64,000 nucleotides of DNA from Kryptolebias marmoratus (GCF_001649575.2 NC_051446.1:24270630-24334629), one strand, 5' to 3'. Numbered from the stretch's first letter, positions 9,920-22,720 are shown. Numbers and translations are program-made. Notes: a model not told the origin generated them from the sequence alone.

Positions 9920-12900
9920 AAACACAACAGAGAGGAAAGTTTTCATCAGGTGAAAATAAAACACCAACATATAAACACAAGATTGCCTGTTTTCCAAATC
10001 TTTAGGAGATAAAACCGTTAAAATGAAACTACAAACGGCTGCAGATTTATTACCAGATCAAACTAACAGAGAAAAACATCAAGAGGAATAAAATCAGGTC
10101 CATTTTTAACGAGTTTATAACTTCAATTAATAATCTGAATGAAGAAAAAGCATCAAAGTTTTTATTCTTGGACTGAACGTTAGCAGACATCTGCTGCCCT
10201 CTTCTGTTTGGATCTTTAATATTCCTCCTGAATCCAGCCTGATTTACTGAATCTGCAGCTTCTACAGTTCCACTCGTTCAGTTTTTCCAGTAAAGTCGTG
10301 TTTTATGTCGTTTTAAGTCCAATTTAACCACCACATCAAGAACAATGAGCGAGAATTATTTAACTTCTGACCTCACCGTTTGTCCAGATTACCGCCTGAA
10401 ACCGTCCAACACTTCTGACTAATTCTGCCTGAAGGAAAACCCGAATTGTTCCAAAACTGATGGAAATAAAAGCTGAAGGTTCTGTTTGTGTTCGTGGGTT
10501 TGATGATTAAAATAAACTGTTTAATAAAACCTGAGAAATCTGCAGCAGGACCTGGATTTTCTTTTTCTTCTACGGTTTTCAGCAGATGAACAAATAGAAC
10601 AACATCCAAACTTCAACTAAACCATCTAAAATGTTTTTTTTTATCATTTAAAAATAAATTAACAGCACTGGAAATAAAAAAAAAGGCTCAAACTCAGCCA
10701 TAACCGCAAACTCATGAACCGCTGTTTGGATTTCAAGGAATCACTGGATGTTTGTCTAAAACGGCGGGCGATATGCATTCAGTCAAAGAACATCAAGCTT
10801 TTTATTTGTTTCGCTTTTTGTCCCCGTTAGTTGAGATTAAACAGCTTTCCTTGCAGAAACAGTAAAGAAGACACCGTTTTGTTCCTTTCACTTCATGAAT
10901 GTTTAAACCGTTTCTGCCGGCGTGTGTCACGTTACACACCTGAAGCAAGCGGCAGGAAGTAAGGTTTGCACAGAGCAGGTGGGAGAAATGCTGCAGTAAA
11001 ACATAAATCAGCATTTCACAAAGAAGGAAGAGGTTTTTAACTTTTATTAGGTTCATTTTTCACCTTTTGGTTTTGTACAAATGGCTCAGAACTGTAAAAA
11101 CTGCCTAAAACTGAGTTAAATTAACCTTTTTAATGATCCAACATTTCCAGAAACAAGCATGGATCCTAAAAGTTTCTAATTCCTCAAAAAGTCAGGTGAA
11201 AAACACAAATCAGATCATCCTAATTCCAATTTAACACCAACAAACTGGAAGGCTGCATTTAAAAATGAATAAAAGTAATAATAATAATAATTCTGAGATG
11301 ATAAAATTACTGTTTTAGGGTCAAACACTCAGACAGAAAATGATTTTGACACTTCCTTTACAAAAAAAACAACAAACTAAACTCACAGTTTCACAATTAA
11401 CTAACATTCAGTTCAACTTTTAAAGCTGGTGTCTTAAAAAAAAAGAAAAGTAAAAAAACTCCAAACAAAGCCCTTTACGGTTGTAATACAAACATTATTT
11501 AAAAGAAGAAAGATCTGTCAAGTCAACAAACCTTTAATTAAGTTATATTTAAATTCACTTTGTTTAAATTGTGCCAATTCACAACCAAACTCATATTAGA
11601 GGATTTTTCAGGAAGTCTGATTGAATTTAATTCATTTCAGTTCAAACCAGATTCAAATCCAGTTAAAATTCAGGACTTTTCTTTTATAATTCAACTCAAT
11701 TCAGTTAATTTCAGTAAAAGTTTTATAAGGAAGCCGATATGATCCAACACAGTCAGATTAGGATGTTTATTAAAGATAAAAAAGGTCAATTTGTACGAAA
11801 ATTAAAGTTTCTTCACTAATAAAACCAACAGATTCCATCAAATCTTCTTTGATTCTATTTATCATCTTTCCTGTATTCTGATTAATTAAGAATCATATTT
11901 TATCTGTTTTATGATACACATGGATGAAAAGAGAAAAAATAAAATAAAAAGTCTGAATTTGTTACGCCATGATTACAGTTCCTGCAGCTGCCTGAATGTT
12001 GAATATCAGTAACACTTTTCTGTCTGTAAACAAATCTAAAAGAAACACGACTTGGACCTCATGTTGAAGCTCCGGTGTGTGGGATTTACTGACATCTAGT
12101 GGCATAAACTACAAACTGCAGCACGCTGAAACGTTACGCACTTAAACTCTAAAACAAATAAAAATCTTGCAGACATGGAAGAACAAACAAAGTATCGAGT
12201 TCAGAAAGAAACTGAAGATATTCTAATAAAGGTAGTTTCTCACTGAGCTGAACGGCGTTCATAAAAAGTCTCCAAATTGTCTACAAATACTTGCAGAGGT
12301 TCTCAGATTCTTCAGTCTTGTCACTCAAGTTTTGAATAAGATGGTGTCCTAACAAAAAACTACATTTAGACATATTGTAGTTCCTTTTTAAAGTAATAAA
12401 TCTAATCTACAATATTAATCTCATGATCGGTGGTCAATGTGTCTTTGAATTAAAAACCTAAAAAAATAAACAGCCGAAGTGACTGAAAATAGGTCAAATG
12501 TCAAACCTACGGGTCTGGCAGACGTTTCGTAGACGTTTCTGAAAGTTGAGTTTCGACTTCATGGCGCTCCACCGTCCTGCTCGATCCTCCATCTTTAATC
12601 CTGACTGACGCTTCACTCACATTCACGCTTATATTTCTCCAGTTCCGCCGTATTTCACAGACTACGACCAGCCGAATGCAGGTCGATCATGTGACTCCTT
12701 TGTTTACATCGAGTGTAGACCCGCATTTCAGGACCGCGAAGAACTTTACTGCCGTTAAGCTGGATTTGATTTGATAAAAGAAGGGCTTTGTTTGGATTTA
12801 ATGAGCCGTTGGACACAATCTTCATCAGCAGGTCAAACAAAAAGCAAACCTAATGGGTCAAACAGCAATCAGAGCATCTCTAATGGAGATGGAGGCCTGC

Positions 12901-13567
12901 TGGACTGTTTGAGGCCTCCCACCAGCGCTTTAAGGACAGAAACGTTTGGTCGTAAGTGAAGCTGCTGGACTGTTGGGTAACTTAAATAGCTGCGGTGCTC
13001 TTGCTCAAACATCGTGTGCAAGAGGCCAGACCATTCCGCCGACCGCGACAAGAGCTGTCCAAATATGGAAACGGCCAGATAAAAATAAAGAGTTGCTTAA
13101 CTTTCCTATCTTGACCCCGAGCAGAGCGGGTTAAATATAAGAGCCTGTGGTTTCTCGTGTCTCGCCTCCACAGCGTCGTCACTCTCCTCTGATCCCACAA
13201 ACCTCAGGAGAGAGGAAGCTACAGACGAGAATGAAGCTGAATAAATACAGTAGTGTGTCATTACACACCAAATTACTCTGACTACTGCCTTGTGTTGTGA
13301 AACGACACAAACTGTATTTTTGCACCATTTTCCTCTCTTCCCAACAGAAAAGAAATAAGGACATTAAGTTAATCTCTAAATAAGCCTTCTGAGTCTTTGT
13401 AAAACAACACTTTCCCTTTGTGCTCTGTCCTTGGAGTCTTTTTGCTTTGGTACCATGGCAGTATCCTCACTGGACTTCCTTTCTGAGGAGCCAAAGGGCC
13501 ACGATGAGTCCTCCTCGGAGGCGCTCTGAGCCGTCCACGGGAGCATTGGACCTCCTGCTCTGTCCTG
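9920..13567. other. AT-rich interval 3' of ormdl3, includes its 3' UTR
   Basis: Minus-strand ormdl3 ends at 13568, so its 3' UTR occupies the right-hand part. I could not fix a poly(A) site: no clear minus-strand AATAAA lies close to the stop, only ATTAAA-like words near 12593 and 12797. A short fragment of family A (GGCGGGCGATATGCATTC) lies at about 10763-10780 in minus orientation. No other coding exon is recognised. Confidence 0.4.
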
Positions 13568-13703
13568 TCAGTATTTATTAATCCCAAAGATCCTCACGCC
13601 GTGCAGCTGGGGCAGTTTGGGGATGAGCACGGTGAGCAAAGAAACCGTGTTCACCACAAAATGGACTCTGTCATATTTGGTGTAGAAGCTGGTTAATATG
13701 TAC
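13568..13703 (-). CDS. ormdl3: ormdl3 last coding exon
   Basis: 136 nt after acceptor GCTTCAG. It encodes [15 protein letters not shown] to the conserved C-terminus VRIFGINKY, then TGA (TCA at 13568-13570 on the plus strand). Confidence 0.96.
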
Positions 13704-15629
13704 CTGAAGCAAAAAGGAGTAAAAGGACAGATTACAGGTAAGAAGACACATTTCTGCAGAATGTTAGCTTCATAGCAGCTATCACCCACTGCTGCCTGCA
13801 TCTGTGTGTTCAATTATCTGTAGCATTAGCAAAATAACTCATGAACCACTGGGCAGATGTTAATGAAACCAGGAAGTAAACATCAGATGTACATCTACAG
13901 ATATTTGGTTTAGTAGCAGCTGAGTCATAAATCAGAACCTGAATGTGATGCTGCTTCTAAATGAAACTAAGCTGTGCATCTTCTACACCAAGAACGTCCT
14001 TGCACGTTTCTAAATAGAGGTTTAAGAAAAACTACTTCCTGCTGGCACCGGCTGCAAAACAAAACAGGAAATGCAGCAGAAACAAAACGTACACCTGCAG
14101 AAGTGCTCTCGTTACAGTATTCCTGCTGAGCTGGCAGAGCAGCCCCAGGGAACCAAAGTAGCTCCTGTAAACTGAACTCTGATGGTAATGAGGAAAGAAA
14201 AGAGCACTCCTGCAAACAGCCAGCCCCTTTCCACTTTGTGTGTTCGGACAATAAGGACACTACTGATGCTCTATAAATGTAAAAACTCAGAAGTAATAAA
14301 GCATCATGTTTAACATTCATTTATTTCATGTAACCTTTGCTGGCACTGACAAAAACCACAGGATTCCCTTCAGTGAAACGTCTATTATTATCTTCTGGAC
14401 ACCTTCTCTGGTCTAATGATTTGGTTTTAGTCCGTTTCTTTACGTCACTGAGTGGCTGTGAAGAGTTGCCTCCAACTTACAGAACAATAGGGGTGATCAT
14501 GAGGAACTTGCGTGACGCAGTGAACTGGACGCCGTAGTCCATCTGCTCCCAGTGCGTCAGGAGGCGAGCCTTACCCTGATCGGGGGTCTCGAAGGGGGTC
14601 CCTTTGACCGTGTGAAGGAGGAGGTACATGCACTGCGACCACAGGGAGGAAGACGGAAATATAAACAAGAACTGGACAAAATGCATTTTCTGCAAAAATA
14701 CAGCGTGAAGGCTGACTTCTGCACAACTTTACTGAAAGCTAAAAGCAGCAAACTGCTAACTGAAAATGAGAAATGTCAGCTACAAGTGAAAAGTTGACCC
14801 TAGCTGAAAGTAGCAAAGGACTAGCCAACTTTGGCTTTTAACTAAAAATAGAGGAGTAAAATGAGTAGAATTATAGTTAGCAGAAGTATGAAGTGAATTC
14901 AGATTTCAAGGAGAAAAAGTCCCAGCAGACATGTCCTAAATGAGCTGAAGGATTTGATATATGAACGGCTAAAATATCACAAAGTTTGCAGGAGTAGATG
15001 ATAAAAAACACAAGTTAAAAACAGGACAACAACGGTGTGAACGCTGAATCAGCATTTTCAATCTGTCTGCGGAGGAGGAACGTTGTCCAATCAGGATAAG
15101 GAACTCCGGATTTAACCTAAAAATAGATGCTGTTTGTTTACAGGATTAGAAGCTCTTTGAGACAATCTGAGCTCACGATGCAAGACAAACAAGAAGGGCC
15201 TCAAATTATTTAAGAACATGACAGAGAAGCAGCAACAGGCGTTTCCTCTGAAGTTAAACCTCATCCTGAACCGGACTGGGACTGTTAGAGACTCAAACTT
15301 GACTCAATATTGGAAAAAAAAAAAAAAACTTTCAGCATCAGTCTCCCCGAATTCTGAGGGTTTCCAACTAATGAGCCATGTGGTCACGATTTAAAAAGGG
15401 CAGGTTTGTCATTAATCGTTATTAAAAATTAAAACAAAGTGACTGCTGCACTGACCAGGTTGTGGATGAGGTTGGTAAGGGTCCAGACCACCGGTACGCT
15501 GACGAAAGGGATGCTGAGCAGGATGATGTGCAGGAGGCCGATCCCCAGGATGTAAGACAGCCACATCCCCCTGCTGTTCATCACTCGGGTGTTGGGGTTC
15601 ACCTCGCTGTGTGCCGTACCCACATTCAT
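13568..15629 (-). CDS. ormdl3: ORMDL sphingolipid biosynthesis regulator 3 (three coding exons)
   Basis: ORMDL3 is a small multi-pass ER membrane protein that binds serine palmitoyltransferase and inhibits it when ceramide is high, setting the rate of de novo sphingolipid synthesis. Exons 15629-15456, 14632-14481 and 13703-13568 splice through GT-AG sites into 153 codons plus TGA, exactly the family length. The protein starts [20 protein letters not shown], including Asn13 of the ceramide-sensing N-terminal segment. Hydrophobic segments follow near residues 22-43, 45-65, 95-115 and 120-140, with the family's [21 protein letters not shown] loop between them, ending [11 protein letters not shown]. 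Residue choices ([27 protein letters not shown]) fit ORMDL3 rather than ORMDL1 or ORMDL2. Residue 59 is Cys, where the mammalian paralogs I recall have Gly. It is transcribed away from wnt3. Confidence 0.97.
13704..14480 (-). other. ormdl3: ormdl3 intron 3
   Basis: Holds a minus-orientation family A fragment at about 13826-13900 (TAGCAAAATAACTCATGAAC). Nothing else is recognised; the 117-codon minus ORF inside has no domain. Confidence 0.6.
14481..14632 (-). CDS. ormdl3: ormdl3 second coding exon
   Basis: 152 nt. It follows the acceptor GGTCGCAG, encodes [17 protein letters not shown] through [11 protein letters not shown] plus two bases of the next codon, and ends at donor CT|GTAAGT. It carries the conserved cytosolic loop. 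Confidence 0.95.
14730..15062 (+). repeat. Dispersed repeat family B, copy 2 (in ormdl3 intron 2)
   Basis: Tandem part (AGCTAAAAGCAGCAAACTG and AGCTGAAAGTAGCAAAGG, 14737-14830), followed by the body with GATTTCAAGGAGAAAAAG and GATATATGAACGGCTAAAA, ending at GCTGAATCAGCATT, which copy 3 also has near its end. The intron runs 14633-15455 and holds nothing else recognised. Confidence 0.75.
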
Positions 15630-15677
15630 GATGAGAGCGTTGGGCTTACCGTACGACGGCGTTCTTCCGCCGACAGT
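15456..15677 (-). CDS. ormdl3: ormdl3 exon 2: 5' UTR end plus first coding exon
   Basis: Coding part 15629-15456 gives residues 1-58 (MNVGTAH... to TLTNLIHNL), and the donor CTG|GTCAGT leaves phase 0. The upstream part 15630-15677 is 5' UTR, starting after the acceptor TTTCGGCAG. A donor look-alike CG|GTAAGC lies within this UTR just before the ATG and might allow alternative 5' UTR splicing. Confidence 0.9.
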
Positions 15678-17272
15678 CTGCCGAAACAGAGAGAAACGCC
15701 ATCATTCCCAAACGGAGGCTGACCAATTAGCTGACTGAGATTTGCCACTTGTTAAAAATCGACCAAACCTGTGCAAGCTTAATCATCTACCAAGCAGGAA
15801 AATGATGCATCAGCAGCTGCTACAGCCAACTTACTGCAGCCCACAACTTAAACATTTTATTCTTACGTGTACAACTTATAGTAGGAACTTAAATATGTTT
15901 AAGTTAAGCTATTATTGTTATATTTTCTTAGATGGAAACAAATTGGACAAAAATGAAACTAAATAAATACAATCTATATCTCAACCATGAGGTTAATTCA
16001 ATTTTAAAGCCTAAAAACTAGAACATCAACCTTTAAATTGAGTTGTTGTTTTCAGTGGGGCTGAGCCATTTATCGGAAATTAATTGTTGTTGCAGAATCA
16101 GTAGGTGTGCTAACAAAATGTTAGGGAGTTAATGACTGAAAGAAAGAGCTTTAAGGGAACTTTCAAACGATACCAAGATCTTATATGTGGGGTAAAAAAA
16201 AGATGTAAAGCTCCAACTTTGGAACAAAAAATGTCCAGAATTTTCACGTGAAAAGCTGACATCTGTCACAGTTTCTACAAAGTTTTATAGAATGCCACCA
16301 AACTTTCAGCAAATGTTTTTTGATTAATATTCAGAAGTTTTTCTGTGGTTAAAAAACTATTAATATATAAATAAACAAGTAAACTTTTATTCACTGCAAA
16401 GATTGAGTTTGTTTCTGCAGAAAATGAACTTTGGTAAATAAAAAAATGATGTGCTGACAAATGAAACTGGTTGATTTTTGGAATATAGGTCGTTGAAAGC
16501 ATAAACTAACAAACTATTAGTTTGTTGAAAGTCTTTTTGCACCTGCAGGAACATCAAGCAGCTTTTGTTAGTGCAAAAGTTCAAACAGGAAGTAAACTGG
16601 ATGACAGATGGACTGATGGAGGCTTTTTCCTATTTATGATCAATGCAGACTCCCTTTATTCCAACAAAACTGTGTGTTTTTCAGAGGATGGCTCTGCCAG
16701 GTAGGAAAATCATAAAATTCACTGGTTGACCCAAGATTACAGCTGAGTCTGCACTAAAAATAACATACTTAATATAAGATTTGGCCAATTTATCAGACTC
16801 ACACTGAGCTTGATGCCAGCCTGGTTTATTTTACAGAAAGTGAGGAAAATGTGGATTCATCTCAATAATATCATCATTGCAATATTAAACAATAACATTA
16901 CACATCCTAATATCAGGCAGCTTTAATTTGTAGTACACAATTTGGTGGATTTAGGTTATAATAATACATTAAACCTAACTACATGTACTGCAGTCCCATT
17001 TAGACACCTGCCAGCCAATCAGAACACAGCATTTTTGTTTGTTTTGTAAATTGTGCAAACATATAGCACAGCCTAAATAGTTGAGCAGCAAGCTTTAAAG
17101 TTGGGATGAAGTCCTGAGAGGAGCAGGCAAACAGCAAAGAAGTGATCCGAGCAAACAAATAAGACCAAAGCTGCTTCCAACTTGTCTGAGTGCAAACGAA
17201 AGGTCTCCAGCTCAGCGCCACAGGAGCTAAAAGTCAGCTGGTTTCCTCAGGAGAAGAAAACGTCACACTTAC
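15678..17272 (-). other. ormdl3: ormdl3 intron 1 (within the 5' UTR)
   Basis: Bounded by donor CCT|GTAAGT at 17273/17272 and acceptor TTTCGGCAG at 15678. AT-rich with no coding exon recognised. Confidence 0.6.
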
Positions 17273-17560
17273 AGGACAGGAAGACTGAACTCCGACCTGT
17301 GCGGGGACACCAGCAGCCCGTTATCCCAGTTTCTGTGAGATCGATGAGCTCAGTTATGTAACTGATAACTCTCACAGGGCGACACTCCGGAGCTCCCAGC
17401 CGCCCGGTGGCATGTTTCAGCCGCAGACCGGGGGGTGGAAGTGTCACCACCCGCTCGGAAACGTGCCAAACACCGACACTCGTCCACTTTTCCTTCGTCC
17501 GAAGCCACCAGCTGGTGACAACACGGCACAGTCCACAAAGAAGCGTCACCGATATTCACT
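17273..17560 (-). other. ormdl3: ormdl3 probable non-coding first exon (5' UTR)
   Basis: A GC-rich stretch ends in a perfect donor, CCT|GTAAGT, on the minus strand just upstream of the coding exons. No open frame joins in frame to the MNVGTAH start, so it is read as 5' UTR. The transcription start is not fixed; the right boundary is approximate. Confidence 0.6.
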
Positions 17561-17599
17561 TTCACGCCCGCATATTCAGGCTGAGGTTGTGCTCATCGC

Positions 17600-17712
17600 A
17601 CTTCGCGTTGATTGGCTGCTTCAAGCCACGTGGTTCCAACCAGCCTATCAGCGTTTGATACAAAGAAAGAGCGTGGACTACGCCCCCTTGACGTAACTAG
17701 GGGGCGGGTCTA
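17600..17712 (-). promoter_or_regulatory. ormdl3: ormdl3 promoter region
   Basis: GC-rich, TATA-less-looking segment. On the minus strand it carries a CCAAT box (ATTGG on plus, 17611-17615). It also has an E-box CACGTG at 17627-17632, a CRE-like TGACGTAA at 17689-17696 and GC boxes (CGCCCCC at 17681-17687; GGGGGCGGG at 17700-17708). The order relative to the predicted 5' UTR exon suits a minus-strand housekeeping promoter. The E-box and CCAAT box do not have the spacing of an ER-stress element. Confidence 0.6.
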
Positions 17713-17719
17713 TCCACAA

Positions 17720-18239
17720 TGATTGACACTTGGAAGCAACTTGCCTCAAACCAACCGTTTTTAAACATTATATATACACATATCTCAAAACAAAAACTGT
17801 AACACAGAATCTTTAAGAAATATTCGGGGTTTACAGTGAGGGTTAGGTTCAAATAGACTAATAAATGCAAGCAAAGCAATCAGAAAATATTAAAATTCAA
17901 CATAATAAAAACATATCACACAGCACATCTCTAAAAGTTTTGGGAATATTGAAACAAACACGCCTTTTAGCAAATTCTACCACCAAGACTTGAGGTTTTG
18001 GTGTTAAATGGTGATTTCTACAAGTATTTGGCATTTTTAAAAAAAACTAAAATATTGGACACATAAAATTAAGCTTAACATTGTACTATAAAAAGTTTTT
18101 AAAAAGTTCTTAAAGAGTCTACGGCTGTTTTAATAATAGTAAAAACAAAATTTATATAGTGGATATAGTTGATATTGTCTGGTGATCATGAGTTTTTGGC
18201 AAATTTCCACCCGATCCATAAAAATATTTTAACTGGGTT
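17720..18239. other. AT-rich intergenic DNA upstream of ormdl3
   Basis: Nothing recognised. Confidence 0.4.
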
Positions 18240-18244
18240 CAAAA

Positions 18245-18320
18245 CTTATTAACTTAACTTAACTTATTTAATTTCCCTTTGGGATTAATAAAGTATTTTT
18301 GAATTGAATTGAATTGAACT
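18245..18320 (+). mobile_element. LINE 3' tail remnant
   Basis: The stretch TTTCCCTTTGGGATTAATA with AAGTATTTTT, followed by a (GAATT)n tail, is the usual 3' end of fish CR1/L2/Rex-type LINEs. No coding part remains. Confidence 0.6.
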
Positions 18321-19790
18321 GTGGTAAAACTAACCATCAGACCAAATAACTGACCATCATAGCTCTGAGTTGAGTCATGAACTTTGGCTAAAAATAACAT
18401 TTGCGCTTTCACAAAACAGCACTGAAAGGCACGTCAGATAAGGCCAAGTGTGTCTCACATTTACTCAGACATGATGCAATCTCACACGAAGAGGCGTATC
18501 TTTCCTTATTTTAACAAATATATCCATCATAAATGTGTACTTTTTAACAGAAACCGGAGAAGAGATGAGAAACAGACCCCTAAACATGAACTAAAAACAA
18601 AAGATACAGAAAAAGGATTGTTTCAAGTTTTAAGGGGTGAAAAAGTCCACTTTAGGGCATTTAACTAACCAACTATTAATTCAGCAAGTTTAGTTACAAC
18701 CAGAATTTAAATTCCTATTTCAGCCCAGTATTTGGTGAAAAACAGACAGAAACAACCTGGTTATAGACTTACAAACAGCCTAAAATCAGCCCCTTTAATA
18801 GTATTTTCCATGTCAGAAATCAGGCTCGTGCTACTTCATTCTGTCAGGCGTTACAAACAATAAACAAACCTTAGAGCTAACATAAAACCACTGGTTTCAT
18901 TTTGATATTACTTGATAATTTGAGATCAGGCTGCTGGTTAGCACTTCATCCTTTCATACAAAAGGAGGCCCTTTACTCCTCACGCAGCGATCGCGACAGA
19001 AAAAAAATTGCTGGAGGCTCAAAATATTGACTGACGGGGCTGATACTGCGCTCCCAAAAATCAAAGACCAACAGTGTCATGTTCAAGATCCAAAGATAAG
19101 TCCAAATACTAATTTAGGCCCACGTTAGCCCGAGGCCGAAGGAGTCTGCGACGTTACGTGACACCCGGTGTTTCTAAGAGCCCCCCCTCCGAGCTGAGTG
19201 GCATCAAACAGGTCTGGTTGGATGACATGTGCTCAGGGCCTCAGATGAAAGAGACGTGTTAGCTTTGTAAACTTAGAGCTCTGTTAACTGCGATCGGCGG
19301 ATGACAGTGGTATGAGATCATTTCTGGCTCCGGAACAAGAACCGAATACTTGAAATTGAAGAGTCACATTAGGGAGGCTTTTCAAGTCAGCACTGGATTC
19401 ATGAATCTGTGGTTAAAAGTAACATCGTAACATGATTTTATTTCCCATCTTTATTCCTCCTTTGTGTTTTCACCGTTAGGCTGTTACAGATGATTAACTC
19501 AAGAGTATATCCTTTTTTACAATTTAACAACTGCTGTTCAACACTTTAGTGTTAAAGTAACATTTTGCAAATCAGACTTTTGCCTACGTGAATTTTTGGC
19601 GAGTTTTACAAACCCTTTTTGTAGGTCATTTAAGTGTAAATTGTCAATAAATTTTAGGAAAACAAAGAGATGACTGTCTAGTTTGCACAAACCATCTCAA
19701 GTTTGTTTTTTAGAAAACACAACAACAATGGTGCCGTTTAACAGGTTTATTTCTACATTGTTTTCTTCTGTCATTTGTTGAAAAGATTAA
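18321..19790. other. Intergenic DNA, nothing recognised
   Basis: Mostly AT-rich. A somewhat GC-richer stretch at about 18950-19360 contains CACGCAGCGATCGCG and GCGATCGGCGG words and could be regulatory, but nothing firm is visible. Confidence 0.35.
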
Positions 19791-19794
19791 TGAT

Positions 19795-20480
19795 CGCCTA
19801 CAGCTGAAAGGCAAAAGATGGGCGATAATGTCTTTTTTCTATGTGTGTGTTTGCAAATATTCTCCTGAACCAGTGGACGGATTTTAACACAACTTTCAGA
19901 AATTAACCATCGGATTTACACCTACAGCTAACCTTTTAAAGTTAACCTTATTCAAGATGGCTGCCACAGCTAATCCATCCATCCATCCATCCATCCATCC
20001 ATCCATCCATCCATCCATCCATCCATCCATCCATCCAATCTTTTACTGCTCATCCATGGTCAGTTAATAATCAACATTATTTAACACAAAAATAGCTGTA
20101 ATTCAGTCAGTTTTCCAGATATTTAGCTAACATCTGGTGTGGTGTGGGATTGGATGTACATCTACAACTAATTAACTTTTGAAGTCAATTCAATTCAAGA
20201 TGGTAGCCATAGTAATTGAAAAAATACAAACGTTGGACATAACATAACTCTAAAAATTTGATGTGGTAGTAGTTTCACAACATGCACTAGATACACACCG
20301 AACGTGCACACCGAACGTGCACACATTGTGCTAAAAGATCGAGCTAAATCTGGTGATATTGTGCAGCATTCTGCATATCAGTAGTTTCAAGATTTGACCA
20401 AAATAACTCTTCCACTTAGTTTAAAACTCTGGCATGAAAGATGGCGGGCGATATGCATTCCTTCAAGGAAAGCTAAGATT
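19795..20480 (-). repeat. Dispersed repeat family A, long minus-strand copy with internal (ATCC)n
   Basis: Read on the minus strand, it starts CTTTCCTTGAAGGAATGCAT, runs through ACTACCACATCAAATTTTTA and ends ACATTATCGCCCATC. Part of the body appears twice, on either side of the (ATCC)n run, suggesting an internal duplication. Confidence 0.8.
19973..20037. repeat. (ATCC)n microsatellite
   Basis: About 16 tetranucleotides, nested inside the family A copy. Confidence 0.95.
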
Positions 20481-21479
20481 TTATTTATTCAGAGTAAATG
20501 TAAGAGTCAAATAAAAAATATCATTCTATGAACATTTTCACCAACTACTGGCACTTCATTTCAGATTTTTGGTTTATGTTGTATAAAATAAAGCAAATTT
20601 CAATCTTCTTGTCTTTGTGCATCTTCTTTACCAATGACTGAAATTATGAAATTTTATGAATATTATCTTTTTGATTAGTAGAAAACATGGCCTTGCCAGT
20701 TTTATTTTGCTCTGCATCAAAGTTTTTCTTCATGGTTATGAAAACAGTGGATACACGTGTTGACAATATCTTGAATAAATGCTACAAATAAAAGATTTTA
20801 TTTGTTTTATTCTAGTTGCCTAACCGATGTAACAGGATTTTCATTAAGAATACATGGCTCATCTGTTGGCTCTGAAGGAAACCAGTAGATGTCACCGTCA
20901 ACACACCGCACCGTTTTCTACCGTCCTGTAAATCTGTGCTGCGATGCAGTCACCTGACTGTCGCTCACGGCTGCTGAAACACTCAATTTATCTTTTTTTT
21001 CTTCTGTTTGTCTTTCTGCTACAAGTTTGCCCTGAAAGCTGTAGAAAAAGCAAAAGGTTGTCCTCTTATGCATCACTTACGTTTTTATTATTGCATCAAA
21101 AAAGTCATTAACAACAAAGAACACGTCAATTAAAGCATGAACTCAAAATACAAAATGTGCTTATTATTATTTCCAGGATATGTCTTAACAACCTTTAATA
21201 CATTGCCAGCACTTTCTGGACTTTTACCCAACTATTGTGCAACAATGTTTTGTTCTGAATCAGAACAGTGAACATATAATTGTGGTGAAACAAAATGGGA
21301 TTTGATATTTGTCACGTGGGGAAGAAAGACAGTGAAATAAATAAATTTCCAACTCTGTAAGGCTGAGATGCAAATCAGAGTAATGAATCTGATTAAAAAC
21401 CCAAGTGAGCAACTCTGGGTAAAAGATGACTGAAATTGAGAATATTATGGCTCCTATTACAAGAATGTTTTTGAGGCCA

Positions 21480-22260
21480 ATGGCGGTGGAGATCTTCTCA
21501 GGCCCATGGGTGAGCTAGTTGTGACAGGAATTACACTGCGGGGGCATTTCTCCCCAACAGGAGGGGTGGACTTGTGACCCAGGCAGGCTTGGATGATAGC
21601 TTCGCTGGAAAAGGCTGATGCAGGGAGTCCATTATTACCCCTGGAGGAAGCTGAGGATTAGAACACCAAAGAATTTCAATAAAAGAAGTGTCTGTTTGGG
21701 GGTTGGGGAGGGGCAGAAGGATGGTGAAGTTGGCAGAGGAGGGGGCTCCCCTTATTGTCCCAACGGTGATTGAGAGCAAGAGGAGGGGAGTGGGATGGCA
21801 TTGTGTTCGCAGCTTCTATGAAGAAGCTGGTTATTAGGGGGGATGGCGAAGGAGGGGAGAGAGATGGGGAGGCTGTTGACTCTTCATCTTGTGTGAACAA
21901 AGTCTCTGGCACATAGTCCTCTTTTCTCCTTCTGTCCTAGACTCCCTTATTTATGAGTCCCCGTCGGCGGGGACCCAACTCCAACCTGCATGGCCACACA
22001 TTGTAGGGCTTAAGTGCCCTTTAATTAGGCCGCCTCAGTGTCCGGCTGAAGACCGCTGCGGGTTTAGGCTTTATGCTGAGCGTCCTTCACAGCGGAGGGA
22101 TGGAGTGTTTGCTGCTCTAATGAAAAAGATTTATTTGGGGGCTGAGCTCTTGTCATCGGCCTTAAAAAGTCTCGACAAAGGCATTTGTGTTATCTTTAAC
22201 ACTGTTTTATTTCCAGCAGGCATTAGCGAGGACTCTGCAGTCTGAGTGGCATACGACTTC
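21480..22260. promoter_or_regulatory. Candidate regulatory block in the ormdl3-wnt3 interval
   Basis: Complexity and GC content rise compared with the flanks. It contains words such as TTTAATTAGGCCGCCTCAGT (22019-22038) and CTCTAATGAAAAAGATTTAT. ORFs on both strands have no domain and no codon preference that I can defend. Enhancer function is inferred only from texture and position 4.5-5.3 kb upstream of the wnt3 start codon. Confidence 0.25.
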
Positions 22261-22444
22261 CAAGAATGATGATAGCAAACACAGATTACTTCCTGCACAG
22301 ACAGAACACATTGCACAATTGAGATTTGATCATCAGGTATTAATTATTCTGGATTGCTCAACAGATGGAGGCAGAAGAAAATCTGTTTTGCTATTAAAGT
22401 TAAGGGCTTCCATTTTGCATTGCATAAATTCTCCACAAACTCAG

Positions 22445-22720
22445 TCACCTTCCACACAGGAACAGAGTTTTATGAATACACCAAGGTTCTTTTTTTATTG
22501 TTTCAGGCTTGTGTCCGCATGGAAACAGCCTTTTAGGAGTCCCTAAATGATGTTTTTCAAAACTGGGTTCCAGATTGAGAAAATGCCTAAAAACTACTGC
22601 TGAAAATGAAGATGTCGTTGTCCCATTTCCTGCCCAACAAAGACGTAAAAACAGCAATAACGACAGATTACACATTCATGTTTGTGATGCAGATGCTAGC
22701 TTCTCACCTACAGCAAAACC
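22445..22720. repeat. MITE-like fragment related to 44446-44788
   Basis: Shares CATGGAAAC...TTTTAGGAGTCCCTAAATGAT with the element at 44446-44788, and also has a CACACAGGAACAGAGTTTT word. Ends are not defined. Confidence 0.5.

Noticed and set aside
9458..9997. Minus ORFs with His-Thr and Ile runs
   Set aside because: Encoded by (GT)n and (AAT)n microsatellites.
17611..17632. ER stress response element in the ormdl3 promoter
   Set aside because: The ATTGG and CCACG words are present, but their spacing (10 nt) and orientation fit neither ERSE (CCAAT-N9-CCACG) nor ERSE-II (ATTGG-N-CCACG).
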